From the NCBI GenBank assembly GCA_003402705.1, contig QQNF01000012.1, forward strand, positions 1 through 61,056: a DNA stretch of 61,056 nucleotides. Reading direction: 5' to 3'. Below are positions 1 through 8,025 of this stretch, piece after piece (positions within the stretch are counted from its first letter, which is position 1; the number at the start of each line of letters is the position of its first letter). The translations under genes were made by a program, and so were the position numbers. The notes beneath the pieces are model-generated. The model ran no database searches. It was not told where the DNA came from and worked only from the letters and a program-made list of their open reading frames with translations. This DNA comes from Verrucomicrobiota bacterium. GTDB lineage: Bacteria > Verrucomicrobiota > Verrucomicrobiia > Verrucomicrobiales > V1-33.

Positions 1-77
1 AACACGGAAGTGAAACGCCGCAGCGCCGATGGTAGTTTGACGACAGGTCATGCGAGAGTAGGACGTTGCCAGGTTAT
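1..77 (+). rRNA. rrf: 5S ribosomal RNA, 3' part (5' end outside window)
   Basis: Bases 1-77 match the 3' two-thirds of bacterial 5S rRNA: the block gtgaaacgccgcagcgccga, the following 'tggtag' and the late 'atgcgagagtagg....tgccagg' match the E. coli 5S sequence closely. The gene starts upstream of the window. It is followed after three bases by an intrinsic terminator, so this is the end of an rRNA operon. The exact 3' end (76-78) is estimated from alignment by eye. Confidence 0.93.
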
Positions 78-80
78 AAC

Positions 81-118
81 GGCCCGTTTTCCGAAAGGAA
101 AACGGGCCGCTTGTTTTT
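81..118 (+). terminator. Rho-independent terminator of the rRNA operon
   Basis: A perfect 12-bp stem (81-92 with 97-108), closed by a GAAA tetraloop, is followed by a T-rich run ttgttttt ending at 118. It sits directly after the 5S rRNA 3' end. Confidence 0.93.
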
Positions 119-343
119 CGGGTGGAGCGGACGCAGGACACGGAGCTGGCAGAATGCGAGTGATTTCGATCCGTCGGAGGAGATCCCGGGATGGAACAGG
201 CGATCCCGGGCGCGGGTGGCTGGGCACATCCGGCTGGCGTGCCGAGGCGGAGGCGGCCGTGGTGGTATCCCAATCCTTTGACGGGTGCTGGCAGGGAGAC
301 GCCGGTCAGATATCCAGAGGGGCGCGGCCTGAGCCGGCTGGTG

Positions 344-1939
344 TCATGCTTGTGACGGTGCTTCGGCGTGGGGCGCGGCCAGCTGGTCTGGGGATGCCGC
401 GGGGGCGATGCGCTCAAGGCGGTTGAGTGCAGAGAGCACGGCGGATTGACCTGGTTTGAGTCCTGGCATGACGGCGAAGAGGGCCCGGCAGGCGGTTTCG
501 TAGGAAGGCGATGGGTGTCCGCGGGAGACAGCGAGGTGGCGGATGTAGCGGATGGCGCGGTCGATGAGTTTATTATTGGCCGGGCGGACCCATGTCATGA
601 CATTGTCTTCGTAGCGTCCCAATCTGCCCATGAGGAGAGTGCTGTGGGCGTTGAGGAGGAGTTTGAGGAGGAGGTTTGCCTGGACCCTGCCGACGGGGCC
701 TTGGACGGCCTTGAAGGAGACCGTGTGACGCAAGTGGTCGAAGTTGAAGGTGATCTTACCTGGGCCTCCGGCGATGCGGAAGACGTGGTGCAAAGCGCCT
801 TGGGTGCGGCGGCGTCTGAGTTCCGGGAGTTGAGCGGAGAAGTTGTAGCCGAGGATGACTGGAAGGCCTGTTGTCGAGGCGACTTCGGGCCATGCGACGG
901 GACGGGGGGCGCGGTGGAGGAGGCGCCTCCATGCGGAGGGACTGTCGGGAGCTGCCGGGGTGAACAGGTGGCACCATGAGGCGGGAGCACGGAGGTCCTT
1001 TTGATTTTCGAACGGGGCGAGGCTGAATGTGGGGCTGCGCTCGGTGGTATCGGTGAGCACGGTGATGGCGAAAGGTCCCGGTTCGTAGAGAGTGAATTCC
1101 TTGCGTTGGCAGATGGCGGTTTCGTGGGCGGTGAATGCGGCGAGGAAAGACCAATCGGAGCTGGCGACGATTTCGCGGAAGAGGGCGGGGGCGGCGGCGG
1201 CGGCCTCGGGGCAGTCGCGGTTGGCGAAGGCGAAAGCGATGGCGGCGGTGAGGACGGTGGTTGATTGCATCCGTGTGCTGCCGCTGAGTGCCATGGGGCC
1301 GACGGCGAGATTGATTTTCCGGATGGCGGGGTTTTCGATGATCCGACGGGAGCGCTCTGCGGCGGCGGCGAGGATGTCGTCCGGGTTGCAGTAGAGGAAG
1401 AAGGGGGCGGCCTTGGAAATCTCGGCGGCACGTTCTGTTGCGCCAATGACCCATGGGGTTTCGCCGCCTTCGGTTGAAGCGATGAGGAGATCGCCGTCGC
1501 GGAAGCCGAGTTCGTCGAGTTGGCGGGCACCGTATTCCGGGTGGTCTTCGAATTTTTCGACGGCGCGGATGAGTGCGAGGTCGCCGCCGGCCATGAAGGC
1601 GATGACGCGATCGGCGAGGGCGGGCGGAACGAGACCTTCGCGGCAGAACAGTTCGATGGAGAGGGAGAGACGGCCGGTGGCTCCGCAGCCGCAGAGGAAG
1701 ATCCGGCCGCCGGAGGCGAAGCAGAGGGCGATGGCGCTGGCGAGGTCCGGGAGTTGCGTGGCGGCGGCGGTGAAGCGGTCGAGAGCCAGCAGGTCGACGG
1801 ATTTAAGGGTCTCTATTGCTGCCGGGAGGTTGTGGCAGGCGAGCGAGGAGAGGTTGAGCGTCAGCGGGTGCTGCGCTTCGGTGTCCAGCGATCCGAGTTG
1901 GAAATCGCTGGCGATGGCGAGGAATTCGTCGGCGGTCAT
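344..1939 (-). CDS. SIS-domain sugar-phosphate protein of the MurQ / glucokinase-regulatory-protein family
   Basis: The 531-residue protein has a phosphosugar-binding SIS domain in its N-terminal half. Visible are GCGATGRLS at residues 84-92 (the MurQ GAGTSGRLG motif), AGGD near 118, AVEKFED near 126-132, and a TEGGETP / CNPDD / VGP..LSGSTR series in the order found in N-acetylmuramic acid 6-phosphate etherases. Glutamates occur at both places where MurQ has its catalytic pair. Length is well above MurQ (about 300 residues) and closer to the two-SIS glucokinase regulatory proteins, so etherase activity is likely but a regulatory sugar-phosphate-binding role is possible. The ATG at 1939 lies 9 bp after the stop of the HAD phosphatase gene; the two are surely co-transcribed. 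The role is probably cytoplasmic cell-wall sugar salvage. Confidence 0.85.
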   Translation of the reverse strand: MTADEFLAIASDFQLGSLDTEAQHPLTLNLSSLACHNLPAAIETLKSVDLLALDRFTAAATQLPDLASAIALCFASGGRIFLCGCGATGRLSLSIELFCREGLVPPALADRVIAFMAGGDLALIRAVEKFEDHPEYGARQLDELGFRDGDLLIASTEGGETPWVIGATERAAEISKAAPFFLYCNPDDILAAAAERSRRIIENPAIRKINLAVGPMALSGSTRMQSTTVLTAAIAFAFANRDCPEAAAAAPALFREIVASSDWSFLAAFTAHETAICQRKEFTLYEPGPFAITVLTDTTERSPTFSLAPFENQKDLRAPASWCHLFTPAAPDSPSAWRRLLHRAPRPVAWPEVASTTGLPVILGYNFSAQLPELRRRRTQGALHHVFRIAGGPGKITFNFDHLRHTVSFKAVQGPVGRVQANLLLKLLLNAHSTLLMGRLGRYEDNVMTWVRPANNKLIDRAIRYIRHLAVSRGHPSPSYETACRALFAVMPGLKPGQSAVLSALNRLERIAPAASPDQLAAPHAEAPSQA

Positions 1940-1948
1940 GGTATTGGG

Positions 1949-2830
1949 TCAGGTGTGGCCGGGGGCGGAGACACGGGAGTCTTCGATTTCGTCGCGGCGG
2001 TTGCGGAGGATGCGGTCGGCGGTTTCGACGATCATTTCCTCGAGGATGAGGCGGAGATGGGAGCCGGCGCGGAAGTCGCTAGGGGCGATGTGCTTGACGC
2101 GGTTGGCGTGAGCCGCGAGCTGATAGCATTTGCGGAAGCTGCTGCGCGACTTGTCCTCGTTGTTGTAGACGGCGATGGCATTGCCGCCGTACTGTTTCAT
2201 GATGGTGAAGCAGGGCACGTCGGTGGGCCCGTCGCCGAGGTAGATCATGTTAGAGAACGGGACGGGCCGCATGTCGGAGGGCATGTGGTCGTTGACGTCC
2301 TGGCTGAGGTCGAGGAGGCCTTTGTTGATGCGGAAGAGGTACTGCGTTTTCTGAGTGTGGGAGATGACGCGCTTGGGAAAGGAGATGCGACCTTCGCTGT
2401 CGGTGGCGAATTCGCAGCCGAAGACTTCCTTGATGAACGGGCGGAGTCGGGAGCCGTCGATGAGCGCCTTCATGCCGCTGCTGACGATGTAGTGTTCGAG
2501 GCGGATGCCGATGCCGCGGTGTGCTGGGCTGAGGGTTTCCTCGAGTTCCCCGAACATTTCCGGGAGGCCTTGGTAGAAGCCGAGATTGACGCCGAGTTTT
2601 TCGAGTTCTTTGTTTGTGGGGGGATCCATCTGGAGGTAATCGAGGAGCGTCTTGAGATAGGCGAGTTCGCTTTCCCAGCCGTCCTGCCTGACGAGGGTCT
2701 GGCATTTTTTCCAGAACGAGCCTGGATCGATGCCGTAGGCAGGGAACAGGACCTCGTCCTGCATGTAGGTTGGGGACAGCGTCTGATCGTAATCGTAGAC
2801 GATGGCGATGGTGGTCTGGGGAACGGACAT
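1949..2830 (-). CDS. HAD-superfamily phosphatase (phosphoserine-phosphatase-like)
   Basis: The 293-residue cytoplasmic protein has all the haloacid-dehalogenase motifs: motif I DYDQT at residues 13-17 (Asp13 nucleophile, Asp15 acid/base), motif II as VSSGM in the middle, lysines in the TQKTQ/INKG region, and motif IV GDGPTD. The long stretch between motifs I and II indicates a helical C1 cap as in phosphoserine phosphatases; the substrate cannot be told. The start at 2830 is chosen because the reading frame upstream lies inside the next gene; the start is 8 bp after that gene's stop. The stop is 9 bp before the SIS gene start. The context suggests dephosphorylation of a sugar phosphate or related metabolite handled by the SIS protein. 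Confidence 0.85.
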   Translation of the reverse strand: MSVPQTTIAIVYDYDQTLSPTYMQDEVLFPAYGIDPGSFWKKCQTLVRQDGWESELAYLKTLLDYLQMDPPTNKELEKLGVNLGFYQGLPEMFGELEETLSPAHRGIGIRLEHYIVSSGMKALIDGSRLRPFIKEVFGCEFATDSEGRISFPKRVISHTQKTQYLFRINKGLLDLSQDVNDHMPSDMRPVPFSNMIYLGDGPTDVPCFTIMKQYGGNAIAVYNNEDKSRSSFRKCYQLAAHANRVKHIAPSDFRAGSHLRLILEEMIVETADRILRNRRDEIEDSRVSAPGHT

Positions 2831-2838
2831 CGTTTTGG

Positions 2839-3618
2839 TCAGAGGCCGCGGGCGTAGGAATCGCAGCGATTGAACCAGCCCTCGCGCCATTGGCTCTCTT
2901 TTTTCGGGGCGAGTTCGATGCGGCGGCCGAGGGTGCCTTTGGCTGCGGCGGCGAAGGCGGCGGGTGCCTGCTGAGGAGATGGCTGGCCGGGGATGGCCTG
3001 AAGGACCTGGAGGAGCCCCCAACCGTGGCCCTTGTAGCGTTCGGCGGGATTGGTGCCCTCGCCCTTGAAATTGACGTAATCCATGAGGCAGTAGAGGCCG
3101 CTGCCCGTCTGGATCAGTGCGAGGAACCTTGCACGGATTGCGTCGCGTTCGCCGGCGGGCGCGGCCGCGAGGATTTTGGGCAGGGATGCGGTGCTGCGCT
3201 GTGCGGCGAATTCGGCCTGAAGGGGAACGGTGGTGGCGAGCAGGGTGCGGAGTTCCTTGAGTTGCGGCGAGTTTTTGGCGGCGAGGAAGGCGGCGCGGTC
3301 TGACCATGGGCAGTGTCTGGCTTTTGAGAGCCACTGAGGCACGGGAGCTCCGCGGGCTGCGAGGTGGCTGACGAGGCCGGGGAAGCTTTCCTCGTAAGGA
3401 CCGCGCGGGCCCTTGGGGTACCAGATGAAGTGTCCGATGCCGAGGGAAGCGAAGTCCTCGCCTGCATTCCAGCTGGTGAGCCCGGCGACGGTGCCGCTGC
3501 ATTCGTTATTCCAGAGCCGCTGACCGATTTTTGCGGCTGTAGCGGGAGGAATGGCGAACGGAGTGTCGGCTGCGGCTCCGAAGGGGAGCAGGATGCAGAG
3601 GAGGAGGAGACGGAACAT
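2839..3618 (-). CDS. Secreted protein with lysozyme-like features
   Basis: The start at 3618 gives a clean signal peptide (MFRLLLLCILLPFGAAA, then DTPF); the 19 residues encoded further upstream are not signal-like. The mature part (~240 residues) has WNNECSG, then SWNAGEDF and GIGHFIWYPKG, which resemble the catalytic Glu and the GIGH strand of T4-lysozyme-like glycoside hydrolases. There are also conserved-looking blocks GLYCLMDYVNFKGEG, GHGWGLLQVL and a C-terminal GWFNRCDSY. I do not recognise a named family, so the lytic function is inference. It is 61 bp downstream of the glutaredoxin-like gene and 8 bp upstream of the HAD phosphatase, in a tight operon with a MurQ-like protein, which fits a peptidoglycan role in the periplasm. 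Confidence 0.7.
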   Translation of the reverse strand: MFRLLLLCILLPFGAAADTPFAIPPATAAKIGQRLWNNECSGTVAGLTSWNAGEDFASLGIGHFIWYPKGPRGPYEESFPGLVSHLAARGAPVPQWLSKARHCPWSDRAAFLAAKNSPQLKELRTLLATTVPLQAEFAAQRSTASLPKILAAAPAGERDAIRARFLALIQTGSGLYCLMDYVNFKGEGTNPAERYKGHGWGLLQVLQAIPGQPSPQQAPAAFAAAAKGTLGRRIELAPKKESQWREGWFNRCDSYARGL

Positions 3619-3679
3619 GGGTGGGAGTGGCCACGGGCGATCCGCCGGGTGAACGCCGGATGCCCGTGGGGCCATGAAA

Positions 3680-4048
3680 TCACTGGACGAAGCGCACGCT
3701 GGCTGCGGGGACGTCGCCGCGAGCCATGGCTGCGTGTTGTTCGTCGCTGCAGGCGGAGTTGGTCGGAGCGTCGGCGGGGCGGTCGACGGAGGCGACGAGG
3801 TCCTGGGAGAGGAGGAAGGCCTCGACTTCTTCGCCGCTGATGTCTGCGAGCATGGTGTCGTTGACGAGGACGCAGGGGCTGAGTGGCTGGCCGCTTTTCT
3901 GTTCCATTTCCCAGCGGAAGGCCGGGTTCTTGATGATGTCCTTTTCTTCGAACGGGAGGTCGTATTTGCGCATGATGGCGCGGACGCCTTCGCTCCAGCC
4001 GCAAAATGTTTTGAGGTAGGCGGTGATTTGAGGTTTTGGTTGGCTCAT
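3680..4048 (-). CDS. Glutaredoxin-like protein
   Basis: The 122-residue protein begins MSQPKP and reads ITAYLKTFCGWSEG with Cys16 at the thioredoxin-fold active site (CGWS, a one-cysteine variant like the CGFS of monothiol glutaredoxins). A following block LPFEEKDIIKNPAF...EMEQKSGQPLSPCVLVNDTMLADISGEEVEAFL has the cis-Pro loop and the glutathione-site GEE. The last ~30 residues form a tail with one further Cys. The start at 4048 is the only in-frame ATG just ahead of the domain. First gene of the minus-strand four-gene operon ending at 344; probably a cytoplasmic thiol-transfer or Fe-S-related protein. Confidence 0.85.
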   Translation of the reverse strand: MSQPKPQITAYLKTFCGWSEGVRAIMRKYDLPFEEKDIIKNPAFRWEMEQKSGQPLSPCVLVNDTMLADISGEEVEAFLLSQDLVASVDRPADAPTNSACSDEQHAAMARGDVPAASVRFVQ

Positions 4049-4156
4049 GGGGAGTGGTGTTGGTTTGGTGGCTGAAGGTATGGAGGGTGACGCGGGATGC
4101 AAGGCGGCAGGGAAAAAGCCTTTGCCGTTGGCGTTATCTGCCCGCACGGAAGCGGG

Positions 4157-5062
4157 GTGACCGCCGCTCCGAATGACCGACCCAAGGTACGTGCCGTCCT
4201 GCTTGGTGGAAGCGGCCTTCTTGGCGGGGCGCTGCGTCAGGTGTGGGCGGCGCGGCCTGAGATTGAATTGGTGCCGCTTTCCCGGGCGGAGTTGAATCTG
4301 ACGCAGCCGGACCGGATAGAAGCGGCGCTTGAAGGACTGGAGTTTGATCTGCTGGTGAATGCGGCGGCGTACACGCGTGTGGATGATGCCGAGACGGCCG
4401 GGGGGCGCGAGTTGGCGATGACGGTGAACGGGGAGGCGGCGGGGCGGCTTGCGGTTTGTGCGGCGGCGCGCGGGGCGAAGCTGCTGCATTTCAGCACGGA
4501 TTATGTTTTCGATGGGCGGAAGGACAGCCCATACACGGAGTCGGACCCGACGAATCCGCTGGGGGCGTATGGGGAGTCGAAGCGCGTTGGGGAGGAACGG
4601 GTGCTGGAGGCTTCGGGGCGGCATCTGGTGGTGCGGCTTTCGTGGCTGTGCGGGTCGGCGCGGCCAGGATTTCCGGATTGGGTGCTGGCGCAGGCGGCGG
4701 CCCGGCCGGAAGTGCGGGTGGTGGCGGACAAGCTGGCGTGTCCCACCTGGGCACCGGATGTGGCGGAACGCCTGCTGCCGCTGGTTGCCGGTTTAAAGGA
4801 AGCGTGCGGGCTGCTGCATTTCTGTCATCCGCCCGGGTGTTCTTGGCTGGAGTGGGGACAGAGGATTCTCGATGAGGCGACGGAAGCCGGTGTGGCCCTG
4901 CAGACGAGGAGGTTGACCCCGGTGGCGATTGCGGATCTGCATGGGATGGCGGCCCCACGGCCTGCCTACTCGGTGATGGACACGGGGCGGTTTGCTGCGA
5001 TCAGCGGGCGGGCTGCGGCGGATTGGACAGAGTGGCTGCCGCAGATGGCCGGGAAGTACTGA
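4157..5062 (+). CDS. rmlD: dTDP-4-dehydrorhamnose reductase (RmlD-like), extended SDR family
   Basis: The protein (about 301 residues from GTG 4157, or 321 from ATG 4097) has the SDR Rossmann motif GGSGLLGG, the LNAAAYT-like strand (LVNAAAYTRVDDAE), the FSTDYVFDG block and the YGESK catalytic Tyr-x3-Lys, all in RmlD order. It would reduce dTDP-4-keto-rhamnose in the last step of dTDP-L-rhamnose synthesis in the cytoplasm. I prefer the GTG at 4157 because residues encoded from 4097 do not look like the family's N-terminus and the true proteins begin just before the Rossmann strand. No rmlA, B or C gene is adjacent. It diverges from the glutaredoxin-like gene and converges on the Hsp20 gene across a shared hairpin. 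Confidence 0.85.
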   Translation: MTAAPNDRPKVRAVLLGGSGLLGGALRQVWAARPEIELVPLSRAELNLTQPDRIEAALEGLEFDLLVNAAAYTRVDDAETAGGRELAMTVNGEAAGRLAVCAAARGAKLLHFSTDYVFDGRKDSPYTESDPTNPLGAYGESKRVGEERVLEASGRHLVVRLSWLCGSARPGFPDWVLAQAAARPEVRVVADKLACPTWAPDVAERLLPLVAGLKEACGLLHFCHPPGCSWLEWGQRILDEATEAGVALQTRRLTPVAIADLHGMAAPRPAYSVMDTGRFAAISGRAAADWTEWLPQMAGKY

Positions 5063-5076
5063 CGAGGGAAATCAAA

Positions 5077-5105
5077 CGGCCCCGGACGGGAGCCGTCCGG
5101 GGCCG
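5077..5105. terminator. Bidirectional hairpin terminator between rmlD and hsp20
   Basis: A perfect 13-bp stem (5077-5089 with 5093-5105) has a GAG loop. It lies between two convergent stop codons. On the minus strand the hairpin is followed by a T-rich tract (tttgattt), so it fits best as the hsp20 terminator; the plus side lacks a T run. Confidence 0.75.
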
Positions 5106-5124
5106 TGAGGCATAGTGGGTGCGG

Positions 5125-5550
5125 TCAGTTGACTTTGACCTCGATTTCGCGCGGCTGAATTTCGATGCGTTTGGGTACCGAGACGGTGAGGACGCCGTTT
5201 TTGAATTCTGCGGCGACCCGATCGCCATCGGAGTCCTTCGGCAGAGTGAAACTGCGGGAGAACTGGCCGTAGCTGCGTTCCACGAGGTGGTAGCGTGTGG
5301 TGTCGGATTTCTTTTCGAGCTTCCGTTCGCCTTTGAGGGTGAGGACCCCGTCGCGGACGGTGACCTTGACGTCCGAAGGGGGGACATCGGGGAGTTCTGC
5401 GCTGACGTGATAGCCGGATTCATCTTCGAAGATGTTTACGGACGGCGTCCAGTTGCGGTTTTCGCCGTGGTTGTCGCGCAGGAGCGCGTCAGCGATGGTG
5501 AGGAGGCGGCTGGGGATGCCGAGTTCACGGAGCGGGTGGTAGGTGTTCAT
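5125..5550 (-). CDS. Small heat-shock protein, Hsp20/alpha-crystallin family
   Basis: The 141-residue protein (ATG 5550) has an ~30-residue N-terminal arm, then an alpha-crystallin domain from NIFEDESGYHVSAELPDV to VPKRIEIQ. Diagnostic features are ELPDV, the VRDGVLTLKGER strand, the ERSYGQFSRSF block and the terminal GVLTVSVPK motif. It is an ATP-independent holdase that binds unfolding proteins in the cytoplasm. Monocistronic: it ends at a bidirectional hairpin, and its upstream region is shared with the divergent DUF1549 gene. I found no CIRCE element and no clear heat-shock promoter upstream. Confidence 0.95.
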   Translation of the reverse strand: MNTYHPLRELGIPSRLLTIADALLRDNHGENRNWTPSVNIFEDESGYHVSAELPDVPPSDVKVTVRDGVLTLKGERKLEKKSDTTRYHLVERSYGQFSRSFTLPKDSDGDRVAAEFKNGVLTVSVPKRIEIQPREIEVKVN

Positions 5551-5936
5551 GGCAGTGGTTGGTTGGATTTGGGTGGTGGACCAGGCCGTTGGGCTGGCTG
5601 GGGGGGAATCATGCGCCAATCGTGCCAGGAGGTGCTGGTTGGTTGTAAGTATCTAAACATCAAATGGTTGAGTGGATATTGAGGTGGAGGGGATGCAGGT
5701 TGGGGAAGTGCCGCCGGGCCGAGGTGGCGCGTCGGTGTGGCAAAAATGCCATGGGTTCGTGTCAAGGTGACGCACCCAGACGGCATACGGGCTGTAGTGG
5801 TGGGGGTGGTGGGATGGCGTACCGAGGATGCTCCGGGGTGCTGATTAGGGAAATCCCTGAGAACATACAAGTTGCGACCCAATTCATGACGGATTAACTC
5901 ATGCATGAGAGAATTGGATCAGAACCCCCTGCCTTC
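5551..5936. other. Divergent intergenic region between hsp20 and the DUF1549/DUF1553 gene
   Basis: About 385 bp without a supportable gene; promoters for both flanking genes should be here. The segment 5637-5675 is AT-rich, but no convincing -35/-10 pair was found on either strand. The 13-mer ctgagaacataca (5857-5869) recurs exactly in the leader of the next gene pair member (7986-7998). Confidence 0.6.
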
Positions 5937-7985
5937 ATGATGACCCTGCGTTACATTTTTCCTGCGGCTGTGATTGTTGCCAGTGTGCTTGCGCCGGTTC
6001 GCGCTGACCAAGTCAGCGAGAAGATCGATGAGTTGGTGGAGGCGAACTACAAGGCGAAGAAGATGGAGCCGAATGCTCCGGTGAGCGATGAGGTGTTCGT
6101 GCGGCGGGCGTATCTGGACATTATCGGCCGGATTCCATCGATGGAAGAGGCGCGGGCTTTTCTGGAGTCTGGAGAAGCTGGGAAGCGAACGAAGCTGATC
6201 GACACGCTGCTGGGGTCCGAGGGGTATGTTTCTCACTGGTACAACTGGTGGGCGGACATTCTGCGGGTGCAGACGGGGATGCGGGATGAGGCTGGGACGG
6301 CCTATGCTGAGTGGGTGAAGGATTCGCTGAGGAAGAATGTGCCGTACGATCAGTTTGTGAAGACGCTGGTTACGGCGGAGGGATTTGTGTGGGACAACGG
6401 GGCGGTGGGTTATTACCTGCGGGATGCGGGGATGCCGCTCGATAACATGTCGAACACGGCGCAGATTTTCCTAGGGACGCGCCTTGTGTGTGCGCAGTGT
6501 CACAACCATCCGTTCGACCGCTGGACGCAGAAGGATTACTATCAGATGGCGGCGTACACGTACAATGTGTCGACGGAGTTGAATCCGATGGATTTTGTGC
6601 GCGGGCTGGATGAGAAGGCGCTGGCGAGCAAGACGAAGCGGTCGGGTGAGCGTCAGCGGCAGGCGATGCGGCGGATCATTGACGGCATGCTGGAGCCGCT
6701 GAAGAATGGTGTCGGGGAGAACGAGGGGACCAAGCTGAACCTGCCAGGGGATTACAAGTACGACGATGCCAAGCCTGGTGAAATGGTGGAAGCGCGGACG
6801 ATTTTCGGGGAGAAGGTGTCGAGTCGGCGGGAAGCGCGCAAGCATTACGCGGAATGGATGGCTTCGACGGAGAATCCACGGTTCACGCTGGTGATGGCGA
6901 ACCGGATGTGGAAGCGGGTGATGGGTATGGGGCTGATTGAGCCGGTGGATGATTTCAAGGATGGGACGGAGGCGTCGAATCCGGTGCTGATGAAGTACCT
7001 GACGAGCCAGCTGGTGAACATGAGGTATGACACGAAGAAGTTTCTGCGGGCGATTTACAACACGAAGACGTATCAGCGGGAGACGACGCGCGGTGACGTG
7101 CCCGAGGACCAGCCGTATTATTTTCCCGGGCCGGTGCTGCGGCGGATGACGGCGGAGCAGATCTGGGACAGTGTGTGCACGATTGTGATTCCTGATCCGG
7201 ACGGGCGGAAGCGTGGGAATGGGTACAAGGCGAAGCTGGAGGTGATGAGGAACGAGGCGGATCAGCTCAAGGCAGCGACGAAGGATGACATCATCACGGT
7301 GGCGAAGAAGTACGCCGACATGGATGCGGAGGCGGAATTGAAGGCGATGGTGGCGCGGGAGAAGCTGAACAAGGCGCGGGAGGCTGGTGATGCCAAGGTG
7401 ACCGGTGAGGCGCAGAAGGAACTGAATGCGCTGAATGCGCAGAGGGATGGGTTTGAAACTGCGGCGCGTGCCGAGCTGATCAAACTGGCAGGTGAGAAGT
7501 CGCGGAGTATTTTCACGACGGCGGTTAAGAAGCCGGGGATGAGTGGTGAGGGAGAGAAGGGCATGATGGCGGTGACGCCGAATGATCCCGGGCGGTGGGC
7601 TGGATTCGGCGACGAGTTTTTCCGTGCGTCTGAACTGCCATCGCCTGCGCCGGGCGGGCATTTTCTCCGCGAGTTTGGTCAATCGAACCGGGAAGTCATT
7701 GAGAATGCGAGTGGCGAGGCAACGGTGAGTCAGGCGTTGAACCTGATGAATGGCCCGGTATTTAATGTGGTGATGGGAGAGAAGAGCCAGTTGATGCAGC
7801 GATTCAGCGGGGCGAGCAACGACGAGGGGCGGATGAATGCGATTTTCATGACATTGTATGGCCGCAAGCCGAATGAGACGGAGAAGGCGATTGTGGCCGA
7901 AGCGGTGGCGGAGAAGGGCAAGGATGGCTGGAAGAACGTGATTTGGGCGCTTCTGAACAGCCGGGAATTCGTATTCATTCAGTAA
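5937..7985 (+). CDS. DUF1549/DUF1553 secreted protein (no N-terminal cytochrome domain)
   Basis: From ATG 5937 the protein is 682 residues with a signal peptide (MMTLRYIFPAAVIVASVLAPVRA, then DQVS); the ATG at 5901 would add an unlikely hydrophilic lead. The DUF1549 part contains FVRRAYLDIIGRIPS, YNWWADILR and the CAQCHNHPFDRW motif. The DUF1553 part has NRMWKRVMGMGL, the ALNLMNGP block and a terminal WALLNSREFVFIQ. Between them lies an extra Lys/Glu/Ala-rich segment of ~100 residues (about 7220-7520), predicted by eye as coiled coil. The function of these families is not established; they are abundant in Planctomycetota and Verrucomicrobiota and usually pair, as here, with a DUF1501 protein 40 bp downstream. 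Confidence 0.9.
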   Translation: MMTLRYIFPAAVIVASVLAPVRADQVSEKIDELVEANYKAKKMEPNAPVSDEVFVRRAYLDIIGRIPSMEEARAFLESGEAGKRTKLIDTLLGSEGYVSHWYNWWADILRVQTGMRDEAGTAYAEWVKDSLRKNVPYDQFVKTLVTAEGFVWDNGAVGYYLRDAGMPLDNMSNTAQIFLGTRLVCAQCHNHPFDRWTQKDYYQMAAYTYNVSTELNPMDFVRGLDEKALASKTKRSGERQRQAMRRIIDGMLEPLKNGVGENEGTKLNLPGDYKYDDAKPGEMVEARTIFGEKVSSRREARKHYAEWMASTENPRFTLVMANRMWKRVMGMGLIEPVDDFKDGTEASNPVLMKYLTSQLVNMRYDTKKFLRAIYNTKTYQRETTRGDVPEDQPYYFPGPVLRRMTAEQIWDSVCTIVIPDPDGRKRGNGYKAKLEVMRNEADQLKAATKDDIITVAKKYADMDAEAELKAMVAREKLNKAREAGDAKVTGEAQKELNALNAQRDGFETAARAELIKLAGEKSRSIFTTAVKKPGMSGEGEKGMMAVTPNDPGRWAGFGDEFFRASELPSPAPGGHFLREFGQSNREVIENASGEATVSQALNLMNGPVFNVVMGEKSQLMQRFSGASNDEGRMNAIFMTLYGRKPNETEKAIVAEAVAEKGKDGWKNVIWALLNSREFVFIQ

Positions 7986-8025
7986 CTGAGAACATACATC
8001 TACAACCCTTATCCTAAATATAGCC

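Noticed and set aside
5551..5936. Heat-shock promoter or CIRCE element before hsp20
   Set aside because: No CIRCE inverted repeat and no sigma-32-like spacing found on the minus strand.
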